Shown here in pieces: positions 1 through 4,884 of a stretch of DNA of 7,015 nt. Position numbers and translations under genes: made by a program. The stretch spans positions 1 to 7,015 of the forward strand of contig CAJXZI010000103.1 in the NCBI GenBank assembly GCA_913063005.1. Reading direction: 5' to 3'. Below the pieces are notes generated by a model. The model was given only the letters and a program-made list of their open reading frames with translations. It was not told where the DNA came from and did no database searches. How positions within the stretch are numbered: the stretch's first letter is position 1; every line of letters begins with the position of its first letter. This DNA comes from an uncultured Halieaceae bacterium (GTDB taxonomy: Bacteria; Pseudomonadota; Gammaproteobacteria; Pseudomonadales; Halieaceae).

Positions 1-1
1 A

Positions 2-874
2 ATGCTCAACGAGATCACGCAGCAGGGTGTTGTATCTCGTTTCACTGCAGACGTAGCTACGCCCTCAGGTGAGATTGCTCAGCGCGAAGTTGTTCGAGTG
101 GGTGCATTCAACATCATCGACGTTGACGGTAATTACTTGTCTTACGGAAACGAAAAGCTTGCGGAGCTCCCACGTCAGCCTAGCGGTGGGGCAGTTGCTG
201 CAGCAGCGGCACTGGCAGACGCTACGAGCGGACTCAGCCAGTTTGGTATCGACCCAACAGGTCCAACCGGCGGTTCCTTCCTTGCTGCAATCATTGACAC
301 GCCAACGCTGGAAGAGCGCTGGCATCAAGGTGGTTACGTAGGCTACGCGATTACTGCGGTAGGTGTGTTTGCGTTCTTGCTGGCAATTGTCCGAGTCATC
401 ATGTTGACCATGATGGGTGCGGCGGTTAACAGTCAGCTCAAGTCCGGCGAAGCGAAGGCTAATAACCCATTGGGTCGCGTATTGCTCGTAAGTCAAGAGA
501 ATCCAAATATCGATACCGAGACGCTGGAGCTCAAGATGGCGGAAGCGGTTCTTCGTGAGACACCAAAGCTTGAAGCGGGTCTGACCTTGCTCAAGATCAT
601 CGCTGCGGTCGCACCGCTAATGGGTCTATTGGGTACGGTTACCGGTATGATCATTACCTTCCAGGCGATCACTATCTTCGGTGCGGGTGACCCCAAAGCG
701 ATGGCTGGCGGTATCTCTAGCGCATTGATCACTACTGTATTGGGTCTACTGGTAGCTATTCCGACTGTACTTCTCCACACCGTGGTAAACGGCCGTGCGC
801 AGAAAATCATCCACATTCTCAACGAGCAGGCGACGGGTATTGTTGCCGAGCGCGCTGAGGCGGCGGGTAACTAA
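2..874 (+). CDS. TtpC-like MotA/TolQ/ExbB proton-channel protein (5' partial)
   Basis: Large ExbB-like inner-membrane protein of a TonB2-type complex. The visible 290 residues begin with a soluble, probably periplasmic region (about 1-105), including a conserved-looking stretch around residues 30-60 (VRVGAFNIIDVDGNY, LPRQP). Three membrane segments follow at about 112-136, 196-221 and 239-262. The last two carry the MotA/TolQ/ExbB signature (APLMGLLGTVTGM at 204-216, then GGISSALITTVLGLLVAIP). Family members of this large type are about 450 residues, with a signal peptide and coiled-coil region ahead of the channel domain. The ATG at base 2 is therefore most likely an internal methionine, with the true start left of the window. 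It is the first visible gene of the operon and ends 29 nt before the short ExbB. In Vibrio the equivalent protein, TtpC, is needed for TonB2 function; equivalence here is inferred from architecture and gene order. Confidence 0.88.
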   Translation: MLNEITQQGVVSRFTADVATPSGEIAQREVVRVGAFNIIDVDGNYLSYGNEKLAELPRQPSGGAVAAAAALADATSGLSQFGIDPTGPTGGSFLAAIIDTPTLEERWHQGGYVGYAITAVGVFAFLLAIVRVIMLTMMGAAVNSQLKSGEAKANNPLGRVLLVSQENPNIDTETLELKMAEAVLRETPKLEAGLTLLKIIAAVAPLMGLLGTVTGMIITFQAITIFGAGDPKAMAGGISSALITTVLGLLVAIPTVLLHTVVNGRAQKIIHILNEQATGIVAERAEAAGN

Positions 875-903
875 GCAGTTAGCTGAGTACGGAGTAGAAG
901 ACG

Positions 904-1422
904 ATGGAATTGTTCGACACCATCTTGGCGTTCATGGATAAAGGCGGCAATGTTCTCTGGATCATTGCCACACTTGTCTTCTTTATGTGGACCCTGATCA
1001 TTGAGCGTTTTATCTACTTCCTTGGAGGCGGTTGGAAGGCTGATCGACTGGCGACAGTCAACGCCTGGGAAAACCGTCCTGAGCGCAAGTCTTGGAATGC
1101 TAAGCAAATCCGCATGAAGCTTTTGTCAGAAAGCAGAAGCTTTATCAATGACAACATGAGCCTCATCGCTACCTGCGTTGCCCTGTGTCCGCTTTTGGGA
1201 CTGTTGGGCACCGTAACCGGCATGATCGAGGTCTTCAACGTGATGGCGGTAACTGGCGGTGGCGATGCTAAGTCGATGGCCGGTGGTGTTGAGCGTTCTA
1301 CGATTCCAACAATGGCAGGCATGGTTGCAGCCCTCTCAGGTCTGTTTGCCAACACGCAGCTCCAGAGAATGGCGGCGCGTGAGCAGCAATTGTTGGAAGA
1401 TCAGCTGACTTCGGACCACTGA
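904..1422 (+). CDS. exbB: Short ExbB-type (MotA/TolQ/ExbB family) proton-channel subunit
   Basis: Inner-membrane ExbB subunit that, with ExbD, uses the proton gradient to energise TonB. The protein has 172 residues, short compared with E. coli ExbB (about 244) but typical of ExbB2 proteins in TonB2 clusters. Membrane segments lie at about 13-39, 85-111 and 132-150. The family signature is clear: PLLGLLGTVTGM (96-107), then AGGVERSTIPTMAGMVAALSG (126 onward). The cytoplasmic loop between segments 1 and 2 (about 40-84) is basic and compact. A GGAG at 891-894 sits 9 nt before the ATG and supports the start. The gene lies 29 nt after the TtpC-like gene and 22 nt before the first exbD. TolQ or MotA is a less likely identity because TonB follows and no tolA or motB is present. 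In my hand alignment the pore glutamate of E. coli ExbB is replaced by Arg131. Confidence 0.93.
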   Translation: MELFDTILAFMDKGGNVLWIIATLVFFMWTLIIERFIYFLGGGWKADRLATVNAWENRPERKSWNAKQIRMKLLSESRSFINDNMSLIATCVALCPLLGLLGTVTGMIEVFNVMAVTGGGDAKSMAGGVERSTIPTMAGMVAALSGLFANTQLQRMAAREQQLLEDQLTSDH

Positions 1423-1444
1423 GTGATCAACCGAGGAATTTGAA

Positions 1445-1852
1445 GTGAGAAAAATAGCGAAACAGCGAGAGGAAGAAGGCGCAGAGATTGATTTGACGCC
1501 CATGTTGGACGTCGTCTTCATCATGCTTATCTTCTTCATCGTGGTGGCGTCCTTCCTAAAGGAAGCAGGATTGGAAATTAACCGTCCTGATGACAACCAG
1601 CCTCAGGATCCTAATGACTCGGTAAGTATTGTTGTCGAGATCGCATCCGATAATCAGTTGTGGATGGAAAATCGCCGCGTTGATGTGCGCGCTGTACGAG
1701 CGAACATCCAGCGCTTGCTTGCGGAAGATCCAGAGGCGCCAGTGACTATCAAGGTTGCAAAAGGCGCAACCACAGGAATCGTAGCTGATGTTGCCGATGC
1801 GGCGAGAGAAGCGGGCCAATACAACGTAAGTTGGGCCACTGACAAGGGTTAA
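1445..1852 (+). CDS. exbD: ExbD/TolR family protein, first copy
   Basis: ExbD subunit of the TonB energising motor: one N-terminal membrane helix and a periplasmic domain, total 135 residues, which is normal for the family. A short charged cytoplasmic tail (1-15) leads into the hallmark DLTPMLDVVFIMLIFFIV (16-33). Asp22 corresponds to the essential proton-carrying Asp25 of E. coli ExbD. The periplasmic domain (about 40-135) ends in DAAREAGQYNVSWATDKG, matching the usual ExbD C-terminal helix and strand. The start is GTG; a GAGGAA at 1433-1438 ends 6 nt before it and no in-frame ATG lies ahead of the membrane helix. It stops 3 nt before the second exbD and is expected to be translationally coupled to it. 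Its membrane helix shares an identical 27-bp stretch with the next gene. Confidence 0.94.
   Translation: MRKIAKQREEEGAEIDLTPMLDVVFIMLIFFIVVASFLKEAGLEINRPDDNQPQDPNDSVSIVVEIASDNQLWMENRRVDVRAVRANIQRLLAEDPEAPVTIKVAKGATTGIVADVADAAREAGQYNVSWATDKG
1517..1543 (+). repeat. 27-bp direct repeat, copy A (in first exbD)
   Basis: These 27 bases are identical to 1943-1969 and encode the membrane-helix residues FIMLIFFIV with exactly the same nine codons. The codons immediately before (LTPMLDVV) encode the same residues but differ at several third positions. The identity therefore exceeds what protein conservation demands in this stretch. Confidence 0.9.
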
Positions 1853-1855
1853 GGT

Positions 1856-2275
1856 ATGAGTTTACGAGACCAGGCTGGCTCGTCCGCGGCTTCGCAACAG
1901 GACGAAAGCCAAATCGATTTAACGCCCATGCTTGATGTTGTTTTCATCATGCTTATCTTCTTCATCGTGACGTCTTCGTTCGTGAAGGAGCCCGGTGTTG
2001 AGATCGATAAGCCAGGGGCAACGACCACAGAGGCGTGCCCGAACGGAACGATTATTTTTGCCGTGGATGATCAGGGCAAAATCCACTACAACAAGAACCC
2101 CATTAAACTTGAGCGTGCCAGCTTTTTTGCGAAAGCGGCGAAGGATGAGACGCCGCGAGCAAATATTGTGATCCAGGCGGATTACGATAGCCCTGGGTAT
2201 GTCGTCGAGGAGTTGTTTGATTCCTTACGGTCGACTTTCACCGCGCCTCCATGCCTCTCTACGATAGACGAGTAG
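1856..2275 (+). CDS. exbD: ExbD/TolR family protein, second copy
   Basis: Second ExbD paralogue, 139 residues. It has the same layout as the first: cytoplasmic tail 1-20, then DLTPMLDVVFIMLIFFIV at 21-38 with the functional aspartate at Asp27, then a periplasmic domain. The tail is richer in Ser and Gln than that of copy one, and the periplasmic part is strongly diverged. It carries two cysteines, Cys61 and Cys133, absent from copy one, and ends in APPCLSTIDE instead of the usual ExbD ending. I read the other frames across the last 20 codons and found no better family match, so a frameshift is not indicated. AAGGG at 1844-1848, inside the end of the preceding gene, is 7 nt from the ATG. The gene ends in tandem stops (TAG TAA). 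Two consecutive exbD genes are common in TtpC-type TonB clusters, and the two products may form a heterodimer; that last point is inference. Confidence 0.92.
   Translation: MSLRDQAGSSAASQQDESQIDLTPMLDVVFIMLIFFIVTSSFVKEPGVEIDKPGATTTEACPNGTIIFAVDDQGKIHYNKNPIKLERASFFAKAAKDETPRANIVIQADYDSPGYVVEELFDSLRSTFTAPPCLSTIDE
1943..1969 (+). repeat. 27-bp direct repeat, copy B (in second exbD)
   Basis: Exact copy of 1517-1543, 426 bp downstream and in the same reading frame of the paralogous gene. It is flanked on both sides by diverged sequence. It could serve as a substrate for recombination between the two exbD genes. Confidence 0.9.
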
Positions 2276-2279
2276 TAAA

Positions 2280-2900
2280 ATGCCAGCGACATTACGATCA
2301 ATTGTTGGAGCAGTCGTCGCGGTCCCTATCGCTTTCGGACTGTTCTACATAATGCAGAGCCTCATTGACACTCAGTTTGAGCAAGAGGATGTTAAGACAC
2401 GCAAGATTGCTGACATCGTTGTTCCTGACAAAGTCATCGAGACTAATCTTAAGGAAGTATTGCCCGAGAAGGTCGAAGATCCTGATGAGCCGCCACCTGA
2501 TATGGAGCCGCTCGATTTTGATATGGACGTGGATATGAGCTCGGCAAATATGGCACCAACGGTTGCTATGAACGTGAGCATCAACGCCTCTGGGCTGTCA
2601 TCGGGTGATGGTGAGTACCTGCCCATCGTTAAAGTAGCGCCGATTTATCCTCGTCGCGCTCAGACTCGAGGCATCACCGGTTTTTGTATCGTGACCTACA
2701 CCGTTACGACGACAGGCGCAATTCGCGATCCTTATGTCGAAAACGAAACGGATTGTTCACCAAAAGGCATTTTTGAGCGCGCTTCGATCAAGGCAGCACT
2801 CAAGTTTAAATACAAGCCTCGCGTGGTTGATGGCCAGGCCATCGAAGTGGCGGGTGTTCAGAACAAGTTCACTTACGAGCTGGAAGGAGGACGTCGATAA
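2280..2900 (+). CDS. tonB: Short TonB-family energy transducer
   Basis: TonB protein that passes energy from ExbB/ExbD to TonB-dependent outer-membrane receptors. It has 206 residues: cytoplasmic start, membrane anchor at about 7-27, an acidic linker (about 30-110) and a TonB C-terminal domain (about 113-203). The domain opens with YLPIVKVAPIYPRRAQTRGI (113-132), the typical receptor-contact start, and ends with FKYKPRVVDGQAIEVAGVQN and the final strand KFTYELE. The linker has only one short proline cluster (EPPPDMEP, 70-77) followed by an Asp/Met-rich stretch, unlike the long Pro-Lys/Pro-Glu spacer of E. coli TonB; short linkers are usual in TonB2 proteins. Cys136 and Cys159 lie in the C-terminal domain and could form a disulfide. 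No strong ribosome-binding site precedes the ATG; it lies 4 nt after exbD, so translation is probably coupled. Confidence 0.94.
   Translation: MPATLRSIVGAVVAVPIAFGLFYIMQSLIDTQFEQEDVKTRKIADIVVPDKVIETNLKEVLPEKVEDPDEPPPDMEPLDFDMDVDMSSANMAPTVAMNVSINASGLSSGDGEYLPIVKVAPIYPRRAQTRGITGFCIVTYTVTTTGAIRDPYVENETDCSPKGIFERASIKAALKFKYKPRVVDGQAIEVAGVQNKFTYELEGGRR
2884..2890 (+). promoter_or_regulatory. Strong ribosome-binding site inside tonB for the TPR gene
   Basis: AAGGAGG, complementary to the 16S rRNA 3' end, lies 9 nt before the ATG at 2900, within the last codons of tonB. It is the best Shine-Dalgarno match in the operon. Together with the 1-nt TAATG overlap it fixes the start of the TPR gene and suggests efficient translation of this last gene. 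Confidence 0.85.
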
Positions 2901-4249
2901 TGACTGGATTCGCTTCACGTATCAGCCGTCTTATTTCTGCGACATGCATGGCGACGATAGTTTTAGGCGCGACCATCACACTTGATCGTGCAGGTGTCGT
3001 CTCCGTGGTTTCTGATGTCGTTGCCCAGGATGCCGGTGCAAAAAAGAAAGAGAAGACGCGTAAAACACCCGCACTTCGCAACAATATTTACGAGAAGCTT
3101 GCGGAAGCTCAGACGTTTGCTGAGGCCAAGGACTACGGTGCAGCAGAAGAAATTCTGAACGAGATGCTCGATGCGACGAGCAAAAAGAGCAAGTTGAACG
3201 CCTATGAACTCGCAAATGTTTACAACACGTATGCGTTCTTACGGTATGCCGTTGAAGATTATAAAGGCGCGCTTAATTACTACCAAAAAGTTATCGATCA
3301 GCGTCCACAGATTCCAGTAGCCTTGGAAGTGGGAACCCTGTTCACCATCGCGCAGCTCCATTTCTTGCAAGAGAACTGGCAGAAAGGTATCGACACCTTG
3401 AACCAGTGGATGGCTGTTACCGAGATCCCTAACACCAATGCGTACGTATTGTTGGCTAACGGCTATTTCCAACTTAAAGATTACGATCGTAGTCTAGAAA
3501 ATATTCAGATTGCGATTGATCGTGAAGAAGCGGCAGGCAAGCTCCCTAAAGAGCAGTGGTACAACCTTGCACGCTTTATCCACTTTGACCGTGACAACTT
3601 CGCTGAGGCGCTCGAAATCCTCGAGATTTTGATCATGTACTACCCTAAGAAGCAGTATTGGGTTCAGGCGTCACACTTGTATGGTGAGCAAAAGGACGAG
3701 GCACGTCAGCTCGCCATTCTTGAGGCAACTTACGAGCAGAATTTGCTCGATAAGAGCCAGGATCTCGTTTTATTGTCACAGCTATACCTCAACGCGGAGG
3801 TGCCATACCCCGCAGCGAAGACACTTGAAAAGGGGTTTAAGGACGAAATCGTTGAAGACGAGTCCAAGAATTATGAACTAGCCGGTGTTGCTTGGCGACA
3901 GGCGCAAGAGGTAACGAAAAGCTTGCCTATGCTTGAGAAGGCGGCGGCGAAGTCGGAAAAGGGCGAGTTGTATGCGCGCCTTGGAAGCGTATATCTTGAC
4001 GTTGATAAAAACAGAGAAGCAGTTACCGCGATTAGTAAAGGCCTCAAGCGTGGCGGTGTTAAGCGTGCTGATCAGGCTCGGTTAGCGCTCGGTATGGCGT
4101 ATTTTAACCTTGGTGAGTTCAATTCGGCGCGCAAGGCGTTTCGTGAGGCGGCAAAAGACAAGCGTGCGAAAGCCTTTGCTCAGCAGTGGCTTAAGTACAT
4201 CAATAGCGAGGAAAAGCGGCTCGCTGAGATTGCTAAAGAACTCGGCTAA
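2900..4249 (+). CDS. Exported TPR-repeat protein of the TonB2 operon
   Basis: A 449-residue helical-repeat protein. The N-terminus (basic start, hydrophobic 11-28, possible cleavage after VVA at 40-42) looks like a signal peptide, so the mature protein is probably periplasmic. A Lys-rich stretch (48-55) follows. Tetratricopeptide-like repeats are visible at about 63-96, 104-137, 144-175, 180-210, 218-250, 356-386 and 391-420; the clearest is AYVLLANGYFQLKDYDRSLE (181-200). The central part (260-350) is helical but less regular. Its start overlaps the tonB stop (TAATG), with a perfect AAGGAGG 9 nt upstream. It is the last gene of the operon, directly before a terminator. TPR proteins occupy this position in other TtpC-type clusters. 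A scaffolding role for the TonB complex or a receptor is plausible, but no enzyme motif is visible and the exact function is not known to me. Confidence 0.88.
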   Translation: MTGFASRISRLISATCMATIVLGATITLDRAGVVSVVSDVVAQDAGAKKKEKTRKTPALRNNIYEKLAEAQTFAEAKDYGAAEEILNEMLDATSKKSKLNAYELANVYNTYAFLRYAVEDYKGALNYYQKVIDQRPQIPVALEVGTLFTIAQLHFLQENWQKGIDTLNQWMAVTEIPNTNAYVLLANGYFQLKDYDRSLENIQIAIDREEAAGKLPKEQWYNLARFIHFDRDNFAEALEILEILIMYYPKKQYWVQASHLYGEQKDEARQLAILEATYEQNLLDKSQDLVLLSQLYLNAEVPYPAAKTLEKGFKDEIVEDESKNYELAGVAWRQAQEVTKSLPMLEKAAAKSEKGELYARLGSVYLDVDKNREAVTAISKGLKRGGVKRADQARLALGMAYFNLGEFNSARKAFREAAKDKRAKAFAQQWLKYINSEEKRLAEIAKELG

Positions 4250-4267
4250 TCTCTTACGCTGGACATG

Positions 4268-4295
4268 AAAAAGCCGCCCTTAGGCGGCTTTTTTT
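4268..4295. terminator. Bidirectional intrinsic terminator between convergent genes
   Basis: A perfect 6-bp GC stem (GCCGCC at 4273-4278, GGCGGC at 4283-4288) with loop CTTA is flanked by five A on the left (4268-4272) and seven T on the right (4289-4295), and the A and T runs can extend the stem. Read on +, it ends the TonB operon 19 nt after the TPR stop. Read on -, the A-tract becomes a U-tract and it can end the cold-shock transcript, whose stop codon is at 4314. Confidence 0.93.
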
Positions 4296-4313
4296 ATACG
4301 GGAAAGAAAGAGC

Positions 4314-4520
4314 TTAGACCGGAACAACGTTCTCGGCTTGAGGTCCTTTTTGGCCAGCTGTGACGGTGAATTCAACTTTTTGACCATCGGCGAGTGTTTT
4401 AAAGCCGTCGCCTTGAATCGCACTGAAGTGAACGAACACGTCGGGTCCGCCTTCCTGCTCAATAAAACCGAAACCTTTGGTTTCATTGAACCACTTAACG
4501 GTACCTGTAACTGTAGACAT
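4314..4520 (-). CDS. CspA-family cold-shock protein
   Basis: Small single-stranded nucleic-acid-binding protein of the cold-shock domain family, an RNA chaperone acting in the cytoplasm. At 68 residues it is a single cold-shock domain of standard length. The diagnostic motifs are intact: GTVKWFNETKGFGFIEQ (6-22) containing RNP1 KGFGFI (15-20), and RNP2 VFVHF (28-32). The surface aromatics Trp10, Phe11, Phe17, Phe19, Phe29, His31 and Phe32 that stack on nucleic-acid bases are all present. A modest ribosome-binding site (TAGGT, with AGG 9 nt from the ATG) precedes it. It is transcribed alone, toward the TonB operon, from a promoter about 100 nt upstream and ends at the shared terminator. Which paralogue it is (CspA, C, D or E) cannot be told from the protein alone. 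Cold induction is suggested only by the structured leader. Confidence 0.96.
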   Translation of the reverse strand: MSTVTGTVKWFNETKGFGFIEQEGGPDVFVHFSAIQGDGFKTLADGQKVEFTVTAGQKGPQAENVVPV

Positions 4521-4617
4521 ACTATTTTACCTATTACTTAAAAAATGTTTTGCGCAATTGCACTTGTTCGCCGAGGTGTGCTGAGCGGCAAGTGCTACAA
4601 CAGCGCAACGTTAGCGA
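4521..4617 (-). promoter_or_regulatory. Structured 5' leader of the cold-shock gene
   Basis: If transcription starts about 7 nt after the predicted -10 box, the mRNA leader is about 97 nt. It contains a 7-bp perfect inverted repeat (arms 4560-4566 and 4589-4595; in RNA GCACUUG and CAAGUGC). The stem continues inward as CCG/CGG across a CGAA bulge, closing a 12-nt loop. An A/U-rich unstructured stretch with six U follows before the ribosome-binding site. Long structured leaders that control stability and translation at low temperature are well known for cspA mRNAs. I do not see a clear match to the E. coli cold-box consensus. Confidence 0.6.
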
Positions 4618-4623
4618 GGCACC

Positions 4624-4652
4624 ACTATAGGCCTATCATTCGCCTCAGTCTA
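4624..4652 (-). promoter_or_regulatory. Predicted sigma70-type promoter of the cold-shock gene
   Basis: On the - strand, a -35 element TAGACT (4652-4647; 4 of 6 matches to TTGACA) is separated by exactly 17 nt from a -10 element TATAGT (4629-4624; 5 of 6 matches to TATAAT). It is correctly oriented for the cold-shock gene and is the best promoter match in this gap. A 10-bp palindrome overlaps the upstream edge of the -10 box. Confidence 0.6.
4627..4636. repeat. 10-bp perfect palindrome at the -10 box
   Basis: ATAGGCCTAT reads the same on both strands and overlaps three bases of the predicted -10 element of the cold-shock promoter. It could be an operator half-pair for a small dimeric regulator, or simply chance. 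There is no second copy in the window. Confidence 0.35.
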
Positions 4653-4884
4653 ATGAACATTTCGTTGCGGTGACAAAAGAGCCAACATTTACCGATTTGT
4701 CGATGCTCACTTGGTGCCGGAGAATGAGGCGTCTAAGCATCTCGGTGGTGAATACAGGCCCTTGGTGAGGGCGGGTACAGGCTATCACTTCCCATAATCT
4801 GGCCATGCTCCCTCAAATGTGGTGGCTTCTCAGTAGGGAATAAGTCGCTCAGTGGGTAGTAGTTAACCGGAGCCTAAGTCGTCA
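4653..4884. other. Gene-free gap between the cold-shock promoter and pyruvate kinase
   Basis: I see no convincing gene, RNA gene or repeat in these 232 bases. One short hairpin (GCCCT TGGTG AGGGC, 4758-4772) lies downstream of the pyruvate kinase stop but lacks a following T-run on the - strand, so it is not a standard intrinsic terminator. Pyruvate kinase transcription may end by Rho here or read on toward the cold-shock gene. The weak 7-bp inverted repeat CGCCTCA/TGAGGCG (4641-4647 and 4725-4731) spans the left part. Confidence 0.5.

Noticed and set aside
2..4. ATG at base 2 as the true start of the TtpC-like gene.
   Set aside because: The protein would lack the signal peptide and coiled-coil region normal for the family, and no ribosome-binding site can be seen because the window begins one base earlier.
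904..2275. TolQ-TolR or MotA-MotB identity for the channel genes.
   Set aside because: A TonB gene follows directly, there is no TolA, TolB or peptidoglycan-binding MotB domain, and the order fits TtpC-type TonB clusters.
2215..2275. Frameshift at the 3' end of the second exbD.
   Set aside because: The alternative frames give no better match to the ExbD ending, and the ending CLSTIDE can be aligned with the usual final strand without a gap.
4280..4486. Open frame on the - strand overlapping the cold-shock gene.
   Set aside because: It is a shifted frame of an intact, unmistakable cold-shock gene and crosses the terminator; no motif or ribosome-binding site supports it.
4641..4731. Inverted repeat CGCCTCA/TGAGGCG with nearby repeated GTCTAA.
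   Set aside because: The arms are only 7 bp and lie 77 nt apart, overlapping the promoter spacer; likely chance.
4703..4768. 21-residue + strand open frame in the intergenic gap, ending at a small hairpin, considered as a leader peptide.
   Set aside because: There is no ribosome-binding site, no downstream + strand gene to control, and the composition is not suggestive of attenuation.
4758..4772. Hairpin GCCCT-TGGTG-AGGGC as terminator of pyruvate kinase.
   Set aside because: The stem is only 5 bp and no T-run follows on the - strand.
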